A stretch of 64,000 bases of DNA, from assembly GCA_015709715.1 (NCBI GenBank), contig CP054184.1:2837001-2901000 (forward strand), in the 5' to 3' direction. Positions 41,356-49,083 of the stretch are shown here, in pieces. Both the position numbers and the translations under genes were made by a program. The notes beneath the pieces are model-generated. The model had not been told where the DNA came from, did no database searches, and saw only the letters and a list, made by a program, of their open reading frames with translations. Numbering within the stretch: position 1 is the first letter of the stretch; each line of letters starts with the position of its first letter. The stretch is from Nitrospira sp. GTDB lineage: Bacteria; Nitrospirota; Nitrospiria; Nitrospirales; Nitrospiraceae.

Positions 41356-44300
41356 TCGCATCGCTCCTCGAATTCTCGCTGCGCCAGCGCATCCTGATCC
41401 TGGGACTGCTCTCGTTGCTGGCCGGAGCGGGACTGATTGCCTTCCAGTCGATTCCCATCGACGCCTATCCCGACGTGACCAACGTCCAAGTGCAGGTACT
41501 GACGGAAGCGCCGGGCCTCTCGCCGGTCGAGGTGGAGCGGTTCATCACCTATCCCATCGAACTCCAGATGACCGGCCTGCCGGGGCTGAGCGAGATCCGC
41601 TCGCTTTCCAAGTTCGCGCTCTCCCAGTTGACGGTGGTGTTCGATGACGAAGTCGACGTCTACTTCGCGCGCCAATTGGTCATGGAGCGGCTGATGACGG
41701 TGAAGGAGCGGCTGCCGCCGGGCATCGACTCCGTGATGGCGCCGGTGACGACCGGCCTGGGTGAGATTTATCAGTACTATCTCGACGGTCCCCCGGCGGC
41801 GACGGATGCGGCCTCGAAGGAACTGGAATTGACGTCTCAACGCACGCTGCAGGATTGGGTGCTCCGTCCGGTGCTCAAGGGTGTGCCGGGTGTCATCGAC
41901 GTGAACGGGTTGGGCGGGTTTGTGAAGCAGTACCAGGTGCTGGTGGACCCCGCCAAGTTGCGCAAGTACGACCTCACGTTGCATGAGGTATTCGACGCCG
42001 TGGGGAAGAACAATGCCAATGCGGGCGGCAACGTGCTGGAGCGCCATGCGGAGCGGGCCATCGTGCGCGGGGTGGGCCTGATCAAGGCCATTCCCGATAT
42101 CGAGAGCATCATCGTCAAGGAGGTCGGCGGGACTCCCGTCTTCGTCCGCGACGTGGCCGAGGTCCGTATCGGGCATGCGGTTCGGCATGGGGCGGCCGTG
42201 TTGAACGGCGAGCGAGAGGTGGTGGCGGGCACGGTGTTGATGCTGCGCGGCGGCAATGCGCGGGAAGTGGTCGGCGCGGTGAAGGAGCGGGTGGCGCGGA
42301 TCCAGCGCGACGGGCTCCTTCCCGACGGCCTAGAGCTGGTGCCCTTTTATGACCGCATCGAGCTGGTGACCGCCGCCATCAATACCGTGCGCGACGCCCT
42401 GATCGAAGGGATCGTCCTGGTCACGCTCGTGTTCTTTCTGTTTCTCGGCCATGTGCGGAGCGCAATCGTGGTGACGGCTTCCTTGCTGGTGACGCCCCTC
42501 ATGACATTTCTGGTGATGCAGCGGGCGGGGCTCTCCGCCAACCTCATGACCTTGGGCGGGTTGGCCATCGGGATCGGGGAGATTGCCGACGGGTCGCTGG
42601 TGGTGGTGGAAAACGTCTATCGCCACCTGTCTGAGAATCGCCACAGCGAACGCTCGCGGCTCGAAGTCATTCTGCGGGCCACCAACGAAGTGGGGCGGCC
42701 GATTCTGTTCGGGATCCTGGTCATCAGCGTCGTGTTCCTGCCCTTGATGACGCTGCACGGCATGGAAGGAAAGATGTTTGCGCCGTTGGCCTATGCGCTG
42801 GTGATCTCGTTGCTGGCGTCGGTCGTCGTCACCCTCACCCTCTCGCCCGTGCTCGCGTCCTTGGTGCTGCGCGGCGACCATCCGGAGGAGACCCGACTGA
42901 CGCGCTGGATGAAAGCGCGCTACCAACCGGTCTTGCGCTGGACGTTGGCCCACCGTGGAGCGGTGTTGGCGGGCGCGACGGCGGTCGTGCTGGCGAGCCT
43001 GACGCTGGTTCCCTTCGTGGGACGAGAATTCATTCCCATTTTGGAGGAGGGGGCGCTGACGCCGCAGATCGTGCGGCTGCCGAGCGTCTCCCTGCCGGAG
43101 TCGATCGAGATCGAGAAACAGGCGCATCGCGCCATGCTGGAATTCCCCGAGGTGCGGATGGCGGTCAGCAAGATCGGGCGGCCGGACATCGCGGTGGGCC
43201 CGGAAGAACCGAATGAAAGTGATCCGGTCATACAACTGCAGCCGCGCGGGTCATGGACGAGCGCCAAAACGCAGTCCGCACTGGTGGATGCGATTCGGAT
43301 CAGGTTGGCGGAAATTCCCGGCATCTCCGTGTTGATGAGTCAGCCGATTCAAGAACGAGTGGACGAATTGATTTCCGGGATTCGCACCGCCTGCGCGATC
43401 AAGTTGTTCGGCGATGATCTGGAGGTGTTGTACCGACAAGCCGAGTCGATCGCGGACCTGCTGCGGACGATCGAGGGCGTGAAAGACGTGAAGGTAGAGC
43501 AGGTGGCGGGGCAGCCGTACCTGACGCTCGATATCGACCGGCAGAAGATCGCGCGTTATGGGATCAACGTGTCCGACGTGCAGGACATCATCACCACCGC
43601 GGTCGGCGGCAAACCCGCCACGCAGGTGTATGAAGGAGAGCGCCGGTTTCAACTGATCCTGCGGTTTCCCGCCCAGTACCGCAACAGCATCGCGGCCATC
43701 GGAGATATTCGGGTTCGGTCCGCTTCCGGGGCGCCGATTCCCCTCAGCGAACTGGCCACCATCGAAATGCGGGAAGGCCCGGCGCGCATCAGCCGCGAGC
43801 AGGTCAAGCGCCGGATCTACATCGGCTTTAATGTGGTGGGGCGTGACATCGGCGGGGTGGTCGATGAGGGGCGCAGGAAGTTGGCGGAACGGATTCGCCT
43901 GCCGCAGGGGTACACAGTGACCTGGGGCGGGGCGTTTGAAAACATGGAGCGGGCGAACGCGCGGCTGCTGGTGGTCGTGCCCATCACACTCGGGCTCGTG
44001 TTTTTTCTGTTGTTCTGGGCCTTCCATTCGCTTCGGTATGCGACGTTAATCATCCTGAATCTGCCGTTCGCCTTGATCGGGGGCTTGGTGTCGCTCTGGT
44101 TGAGCGGTCAGTACCTGAGCGTACCGGCGTCCATCGGTTTCATCGAACTGTTCGGCTTGGCGGTGGGCAACGGGATCGTGCTGGTGTCCTACATCAATCA
44201 ACTTCGCAATGAAGGTCAGCCGATGGATGCGGCGATCATGGCGGGCTGCGTGCTGCGGCTGCGCCCCGTGATCATGACCATGATGACGACGTTGCTGGGG

Positions 44301-44477
44301 TTGCTGCCGCTCGCCCTCGCGCAGGGTATCGGCGCGGAGGTCCAGCGGCCGCTGGCGACCGTCGTGGTGGGGGGCTTGGTCACGTCGACGCTCTTGACGC
44401 TGGTGGTCTTGCCGGCGCTCTACCGGGCCTTTGCCGATCCCGAACTCACGCGCGAGCAGGCGCCGGAGTGGGTGTAG
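41352..44477 (+). CDS. CzcA-family heavy-metal RND transporter
   Basis: 1,041 residues, the length and twelve-helix plan of HME-RND pumps. Periplasmic start AFQSIPIDAYPDVTNVQVQV and EVERFITYPIELQMTGLPGL are diagnostic for the CzcA group. The TM4 motif is LAIGIGEIADGSLVVVEN. In Czc-type Zn/Co/Cd pumps this helix reads DFGxxVDGxxxxxEN; here the first Asp is replaced by Gly and a Glu lies three positions before the second Asp, so the metal cannot be assumed. Start overlaps the adaptor stop by four bases. Proton-driven export of a metal cation is the expected role. Confidence 0.92.
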   Translation: MIASLLEFSLRQRILILGLLSLLAGAGLIAFQSIPIDAYPDVTNVQVQVLTEAPGLSPVEVERFITYPIELQMTGLPGLSEIRSLSKFALSQLTVVFDDEVDVYFARQLVMERLMTVKERLPPGIDSVMAPVTTGLGEIYQYYLDGPPAATDAASKELELTSQRTLQDWVLRPVLKGVPGVIDVNGLGGFVKQYQVLVDPAKLRKYDLTLHEVFDAVGKNNANAGGNVLERHAERAIVRGVGLIKAIPDIESIIVKEVGGTPVFVRDVAEVRIGHAVRHGAAVLNGEREVVAGTVLMLRGGNAREVVGAVKERVARIQRDGLLPDGLELVPFYDRIELVTAAINTVRDALIEGIVLVTLVFFLFLGHVRSAIVVTASLLVTPLMTFLVMQRAGLSANLMTLGGLAIGIGEIADGSLVVVENVYRHLSENRHSERSRLEVILRATNEVGRPILFGILVISVVFLPLMTLHGMEGKMFAPLAYALVISLLASVVVTLTLSPVLASLVLRGDHPEETRLTRWMKARYQPVLRWTLAHRGAVLAGATAVVLASLTLVPFVGREFIPILEEGALTPQIVRLPSVSLPESIEIEKQAHRAMLEFPEVRMAVSKIGRPDIAVGPEEPNESDPVIQLQPRGSWTSAKTQSALVDAIRIRLAEIPGISVLMSQPIQERVDELISGIRTACAIKLFGDDLEVLYRQAESIADLLRTIEGVKDVKVEQVAGQPYLTLDIDRQKIARYGINVSDVQDIITTAVGGKPATQVYEGERRFQLILRFPAQYRNSIAAIGDIRVRSASGAPIPLSELATIEMREGPARISREQVKRRIYIGFNVVGRDIGGVVDEGRRKLAERIRLPQGYTVTWGGAFENMERANARLLVVVPITLGLVFFLLFWAFHSLRYATLIILNLPFALIGGLVSLWLSGQYLSVPASIGFIELFGLAVGNGIVLVSYINQLRNEGQPMDAAIMAGCVLRLRPVIMTMMTTLLGLLPLALAQGIGAEVQRPLATVVVGGLVTSTLLTLVVLPALYRAFADPELTREQAPEWV

Positions 44478-44587
44478 GACGAATTTCCAATCGACGATCT
44501 CCTTGACTGTGCGAGATGATGTAGTACAACCAGAACGAGGATTCATACCGTCGCTTCGTTCAATCCAGCATGACCAGAGGATATTCC

Positions 44588-46105
44588 ATGGTTGGTTCCA
44601 CTCCCCCGTCCGGTCGCCCGCTGTACGATCCGCACGCGCTGCTCGACTCGCAACCGGTGAGCGTGACCGTGATCGATCCCGCCGACCATACGATTCAGTT
44701 TCAAAACCAGACGTCCGTGAAGACCTTCGGTCCTATCGCAGGCGGGCGGTGCTTTCAGAAGATTGTCGGGCAGGCCGGTCCTTGCGCGTTTTGTCGCATG
44801 CCGGATGCCTTGATCCATGATGGAATTCTTTCCGAAGAGGTGGCGCTGCCGGACGGCCGGCCCCTGTTGATCCATTGGGCCAAGGCCGCCACGACTGACG
44901 GGCGGACCCACGTGATTGAAACCATCATTGATCTGACGGCGCGTCGGCAGGATGAACAGAGCCTGCGGCAGTCGCAGAAAATGGAGGCGCTCGGGCGGCT
45001 GGCGGCGGGCATCGCGCACGACTTCAACAACCTCCTGATGGTCGTGACGGGGCATGCGCAGCGCGTGATGCAGCAACTGGGCTCGCATCCCTGTCGGCAT
45101 GAGGTGGAGTTGATCGGCCAGGCCGGCGCGCGGGCGGCCGCCTTGACGAAGAAGCTGTTGACCTTCAGCCGCAGGCAGGTGTTGGAGCAACGCGACGTGC
45201 CGCTCAACACCTTGGTCCGCGACATGGAAGATATTCTGCGCCGCCTGATCGGTGAGCAGATCCAGACGGTGATTGTGCTCGATCCGCAAGCCGGGCATGT
45301 GCTCGGCGATTCCGTGCAGATCGAACAGGTCCTGCTTAATTTGGCGCTCAACGGGCGCGACGCGATGGCTGAGGGCGGCATCCTCACGATCGAGACCGGC
45401 AATGCCGATTTGGACGAAACCTATGTGCGGGCGCATCCCGGCGCGGTTCCCGGTCCCTACGTCAAAATGGTCGTCGAGGATACGGGCTCCGGCATCGACC
45501 CCGAGACCTTGGCGCATATCTTCGAGCCGTTTTTCAGCACCAAGGAGGCGGGCCGGGGAACCGGCCTCGGGTTGGCGACGGTATACGGCATCGTCAAGGA
45601 AAGTCGCGGCTACATCGAGGTGGTGAGCCAACCGGGACGAGGCACGCGATTTACCGTGATGTGGCCGCGGGTGCTCAAGCCGACGGCAGAGGTCGAAGCG
45701 ACAGCGCCGGCTCCGGCGCGTCCGGCTACCTGTGCGACGGTGTTGCTGGTGGAGGACGACGAAGGGATTCGAGGCCTCATGACGGCGGTACTGCGAGACC
45801 AGGGCTACGAAGTCTTGGCGGCGGGGGATGGCGTGGAAGCCCTGCAGATGCTGCAGCTGCGCAAAGGCGGCTGCGACCTGCTGATCACCGACGTGATCCT
45901 GCCGCGAATGAAAGCTGCCGTGTTGGTGCAAGGAGCGAAGGCGATGTTTCCCCGGCTCAAGGTCCTGTTCATCTCGGGATATGCCGGAGATATGTTGACC
46001 TCGCACGGGGTGGATGCCCAGGCGGCCTACCTGCAGAAGCCCTTCCTACCGCAGACCCTCATCGACAAGGTGGCGGACATGCTCCTGCCCCAGTCCCCGC
46101 CCTGA
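44588..46105 (+). CDS. PAS hybrid sensor histidine kinase with receiver domain
   Basis: 505 residues, no membrane segment, so cytosolic. Residues ~20-115 form a PAS-like sensor with three cysteines (Cys55, Cys66, Cys69 in RCFQKIVGQAGPCAFCRM), a possible redox or metal site. Then HisKA with His144 (AGIAHDFNNLL), HATPase motifs LNLALNGRDAM, VVEDTGSGI, FEPFFSTKEAGRGTGLGL, and a C-terminal receiver (VLLVEDDE, Asp435 in DLLITDVILP, YLQKPF). ATG 44588 is preferred (AGAGG eight bases upstream) over ATG 44570. It follows the efflux genes by ~110 bases and may control them, an inference from position only. Confidence 0.9.
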   Translation: MVGSTPPSGRPLYDPHALLDSQPVSVTVIDPADHTIQFQNQTSVKTFGPIAGGRCFQKIVGQAGPCAFCRMPDALIHDGILSEEVALPDGRPLLIHWAKAATTDGRTHVIETIIDLTARRQDEQSLRQSQKMEALGRLAAGIAHDFNNLLMVVTGHAQRVMQQLGSHPCRHEVELIGQAGARAAALTKKLLTFSRRQVLEQRDVPLNTLVRDMEDILRRLIGEQIQTVIVLDPQAGHVLGDSVQIEQVLLNLALNGRDAMAEGGILTIETGNADLDETYVRAHPGAVPGPYVKMVVEDTGSGIDPETLAHIFEPFFSTKEAGRGTGLGLATVYGIVKESRGYIEVVSQPGRGTRFTVMWPRVLKPTAEVEATAPAPARPATCATVLLVEDDEGIRGLMTAVLRDQGYEVLAAGDGVEALQMLQLRKGGCDLLITDVILPRMKAAVLVQGAKAMFPRLKVLFISGYAGDMLTSHGVDAQAAYLQKPFLPQTLIDKVADMLLPQSPP

Positions 46106-46144
46106 CGCAGTGTCTCCTGCCGTGATTGGATCGGCTTGACCTCG

Positions 46145-47230
46145 ATGCAAGAGGCAGGCACACTCAGCACTCCGTTGAGCGAGACGCTTTCGAACTCCTC
46201 TCTACACGAACCCGCAATGATTGCCGCATGGGGACAACTCGTGGTCAGCGGCCTGCTGATCGTCGTCGCGGGCACCCGCCTGTCGGCCTATGGCGATCAA
46301 CTCGCCGCCTTGACGGGGTTGGGGCGCGTTTGGATCGGGGTGGTGTTGATGGCCGCCGCGACCTCCTTACCGGAGGTCTTGACGACGGTCAGTGCCGTGC
46401 TGCTCGACGCACCGAACCTGGCTGCCGGCGATCTGTTCGGGGCGGGGCTCGCGAATATGTTGACGTTGGGGCTGCTGGACTTGCTTCACCGCGGCAAACG
46501 GGTGTGGGAACAGGCGGCCTTCGAGCATACATTGGTGGCTGCGTTGGCGATGATCCTGACCGGCTTGGCCGCGTTCCTTATCCTGTTCGCCCGCGAGGTC
46601 GGACCGGGCGGTGTGGGGATGGGAAGTGGTCTGCTCTTCCTGGTGTATGTCTTCGGCATGCGGGTCGTCTTTCGGCAGGAGGACGTCAAGCGGCGGCAGC
46701 GGGTGCAACAGGCCTTGGCAGAGGCGGCGGTTGATGGACCGTTGGAATGCGCGATCAGGCGGGACGGGGTGCGGCGCGCGACCATGGGGTTCCTTGGCTC
46801 GACCCTGGGGCTGCTGGTTGCAGCGCCGCTGCTCGCGCAGTCGGCAAAAACCATCGCGGACGGTTACGGAGTCGGCGCCACCTTTGTCGGGACCTCGTTG
46901 GTGGCCATCGTAACGACCATGCCCGAGTTGGTGACGTCGCTAGCCGCCGTGCGTTTGGGGGCGTTCGATTTGGCGGTTGGCAATCTCTTCGGCAGCAATG
47001 CGTTCAACATGGCCGCCTTTGTCTTTGCCGATCTGGCCTACCGTGGCGGGCCGCTGTTGGCTGTTATCGATTCGGCCCATGCCCTGACGGCCTTGTGGGC
47101 GATTCTCATGATGAATGTCGGCTTGATGGGCATCATGTACCGAGTGGAAAAACGGTACCTGCTGATCGAACCGGACAGCCTGGTGATGATTGTGGCGTAT
47201 CTTGGCGGACTGTGGTTGCTCTTTCGGTGA
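46145..47230 (+). CDS. Ca2+/cation antiporter family membrane protein (CaCA)
   Basis: About 361 residues from ATG 46145 (TTG 46136 and ATG 46217 are alternatives). Two inverted alpha repeats mark the Na/Ca exchanger superfamily: VVLMAAATSLPEVLTTVSAV with AGDLFGAGLANML, and TSLVAIVTTMPELVTSLAAV with AVGNLFGSNAFNM. The conserved Pro-Glu in each (LPE, MPE) are the cation-binding acidic residues. A central cytosolic loop (RRQRVQQALAEAAVDGP) separates the halves. It should exchange Ca or another cation for Na or H across the inner membrane. Confidence 0.88.
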   Translation: MQEAGTLSTPLSETLSNSSLHEPAMIAAWGQLVVSGLLIVVAGTRLSAYGDQLAALTGLGRVWIGVVLMAAATSLPEVLTTVSAVLLDAPNLAAGDLFGAGLANMLTLGLLDLLHRGKRVWEQAAFEHTLVAALAMILTGLAAFLILFAREVGPGGVGMGSGLLFLVYVFGMRVVFRQEDVKRRQRVQQALAEAAVDGPLECAIRRDGVRRATMGFLGSTLGLLVAAPLLAQSAKTIADGYGVGATFVGTSLVAIVTTMPELVTSLAAVRLGAFDLAVGNLFGSNAFNMAAFVFADLAYRGGPLLAVIDSAHALTALWAILMMNVGLMGIMYRVEKRYLLIEPDSLVMIVAYLGGLWLLFR

Positions 47231-47239
47231 TCCCGTCCG

Positions 47240-47599
47240 TCATGAGAGGCGGAGCGAAATCACCCGGTCGTTCGTGTCGGCCGTTTGGGCGTCGAGCAAC
47301 AGCTCATACACCGTTTCGAACCGTGCCCGGAGTTCCCGCGAGGGTTTGGGAAACCCAATGCCGAACTCGTGGGTTCCGACCCAACTCACGACGGCCTGCT
47401 TCAATTCGATCGGTTCCATGCGGTCCGGCAGCGAAAACCGCAGCGTCAGCCGCATGCCGCAGTGGACCTTGACCTCCGTCCGGCACACGCGAGCGCCGCT
47501 CGGAGAAAAATCACACAACGTGCCGTGGCTGATTCCATGTGGCCCCTGAATTTCAACTGGACGGGTGATGGCGACTCGGGCGGTTCTGCGTTTCGGCAT
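47240..47599 (-). CDS. PilZ-domain protein (c-di-GMP binding)
   Basis: 119 residues, essentially one PilZ domain. The c-di-GMP signature is present: RRTAR near the start (RxxxR-like) and CDFSPSGARV (D/NxSxxG) about 35 residues later, followed by LTLRFSLPD and QAVVSWVGTHEFGIGFP. ATG 47599 has AAAGGGG upstream; an open frame to 47800 lies over the next gene's leader and is not conserved. A stand-alone PilZ adaptor would relay c-di-GMP to motility or envelope systems. Confidence 0.85.
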   Translation of the reverse strand: MPKRRTARVAITRPVEIQGPHGISHGTLCDFSPSGARVCRTEVKVHCGMRLTLRFSLPDRMEPIELKQAVVSWVGTHEFGIGFPKPSRELRARFETVYELLLDAQTADTNDRVISLRLS

Positions 47600-47792
47600 G
47601 CGGTCGTCCCCTTTCTGACACGCGCCCTTGGACTCGCTCGGCGCTCGCCCACGCTCTCGGGCGAGGCCGCACTCCGGATTGTCGCGTGACGGCGAACTGG
47701 AAAGATGACTCCGTTGGCTGTAGTCTAGCGCCAAGCCCTGAGGCGCCAAAGGGAAAGGGCACCACGCATCCGTCTGGAAGAGAGGAACAAGG

Positions 47793-48410
47793 ATGAACAT
47801 ATGGGGAGTGCACGTCGGTCACCATCGACGCTGCGGATGGATGCGAGCGAGGCTGGGCGTGTGGCTGGCGGGAGGCTGCTTGTGCCTGCTGATCGGACAG
47901 CCGGTTCATGCGGTCGTGCAGGTCTTGCCCGAGATGGTCCTGATCGGCGAGGGGCGCACCGTGACCGAGGCAAAGGTGATCCGCATGGATCCGACGGTGC
48001 AAGCTGTCCTGGCGGCCTTCAAGCAGGCGGAGCGGGCACTGCAGAAGCAGGACCTTACGTCGCTGATGGAGTTCTACGCGTCGGCGTACAACTACCATGG
48101 TCTTCATCTCGCCGAGGTGGAGCGGATTTGGCGCGAGGTGTTCGAGCACTATCGAGACCTGTCCTCGACGCATCTGTTCTCGGAGATGAGGATCATTCCC
48201 GGCGTTGATGGCCCGCGGGTCGAGCTGACCTGTACCGGCGGGTTGTACGGGATGGACCTGCAATCGAGCGAACGGATCACGCTGGATAGCTGGTTCAAAG
48301 AGGTGCACTATCTCGTCCACGAGAAAGGCGGTTGGCGGTTCTTGGGTAACAAGGGGGATGCGCCGCGCTCGGCGCCCTTCTCCTCTTCTCCGCACCATCC
48401 GCTGTTTTGA
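47793..48410 (+). CDS. exported protein of unknown function (NTF2/SnoaL-like?)
   Basis: 205 residues with a signal peptide (LGVWLAGGCLCLLIGQPVHA). The mature part has the pattern of an NTF2-like fold: a helix VQAVLAAFKQAERALQKQDL, then TSLMEFYASAYNYHG, a strand region and KGGWRFLGN at the end, as seen in ketosteroid-isomerase-like periplasmic proteins. The tail is Ser/Pro-rich. ATG 47793 follows AGAGGAACAAGG. This is a fold guess; no function is proposed. Confidence 0.65.
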   Translation: MNIWGVHVGHHRRCGWMRARLGVWLAGGCLCLLIGQPVHAVVQVLPEMVLIGEGRTVTEAKVIRMDPTVQAVLAAFKQAERALQKQDLTSLMEFYASAYNYHGLHLAEVERIWREVFEHYRDLSSTHLFSEMRIIPGVDGPRVELTCTGGLYGMDLQSSERITLDSWFKEVHYLVHEKGGWRFLGNKGDAPRSAPFSSSPHHPLF

Positions 48411-48431
48411 GGGTCGGGCCGCGCGCCGGGG

Positions 48432-48875
48432 TCAGGCTGCGGCTGCGAGCACCGCCGTGCTGAGCAGTTTTTTCACGCCGGCGTGGGCGAGGACCACATC
48501 GGGGGTGCGCTGCAGCGCTTCGTAATAGCTGCGCTCGAACCCATCGCCCTCCTCCGACGGACGCAACATGGCGCGTGCATCGGCGAGCAGCGTCTGGGCC
48601 GATTCGAGTGAAATGTCCTCGGGATCTTCCAACACCACGTCGATCCGCACGACCAGATGTGAGAGCGGGTGGAGCCAGGCGAACCAGGGGTCGTTCATGA
48701 CGAGTTGCAGCAGTTGGCCCGAGGACGCGATGCGGCCGTAAATGCGTTCGTAGGTGATTTGCTCCGACACGATCAAGGCTTTATGCAGGTTCAGCAGCCC
48801 CTGGCGCAACTCCTTCAGGCTGTTGCGGAGGCTGTCGGGAATCGGTTTCGGGGCCGACCGGGAAGAGCCTAACAT
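48432..48875 (-). CDS. conserved hypothetical protein, 147 aa
   Basis: A soluble, mostly helical protein. Its start PIPDSLRNSLKELRQGLLNL, then HKALIVSEQITYERIYGRI and LLQLVMNDPWFAWLHPLS are familiar to me as an uncharacterised family found in several proteobacteria; no name or role is known to me. ATG 48875 is used; an upstream frame to 48902 exists. It is divergent from the Ca-type ATPase gene, with about 210 bases between them. Confidence 0.7.
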   Translation of the reverse strand: MLGSSRSAPKPIPDSLRNSLKELRQGLLNLHKALIVSEQITYERIYGRIASSGQLLQLVMNDPWFAWLHPLSHLVVRIDVVLEDPEDISLESAQTLLADARAMLRPSEEGDGFERSYYEALQRTPDVVLAHAGVKKLLSTAVLAAAA

Positions 48876-49083
48876 GACATCACCATGCGGACAGGGCGTC
48901 ATACGCGAGCGACGGGTGTTCCCACTGCGGGAACGACGCTCCTATCAGGAGCCATGGCGCCGTCCTTCGTCGATACTCTATCGGCGCGAATTCGGTAGGG
49001 TTGAGCCCCGGGGGCGGCTGCTGGTCGATTTTTTCGGCACCGGCGTTTAGGCTCCCTCCCAGGGAGAGAAGGATTGGGGAAGG

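Noticed and set aside
40048-41361. A 437-codon minus-strand frame opposite the efflux adaptor
   Set aside because: Low-complexity His/Arg-rich translation without motifs; the plus-strand adaptor has full family features.
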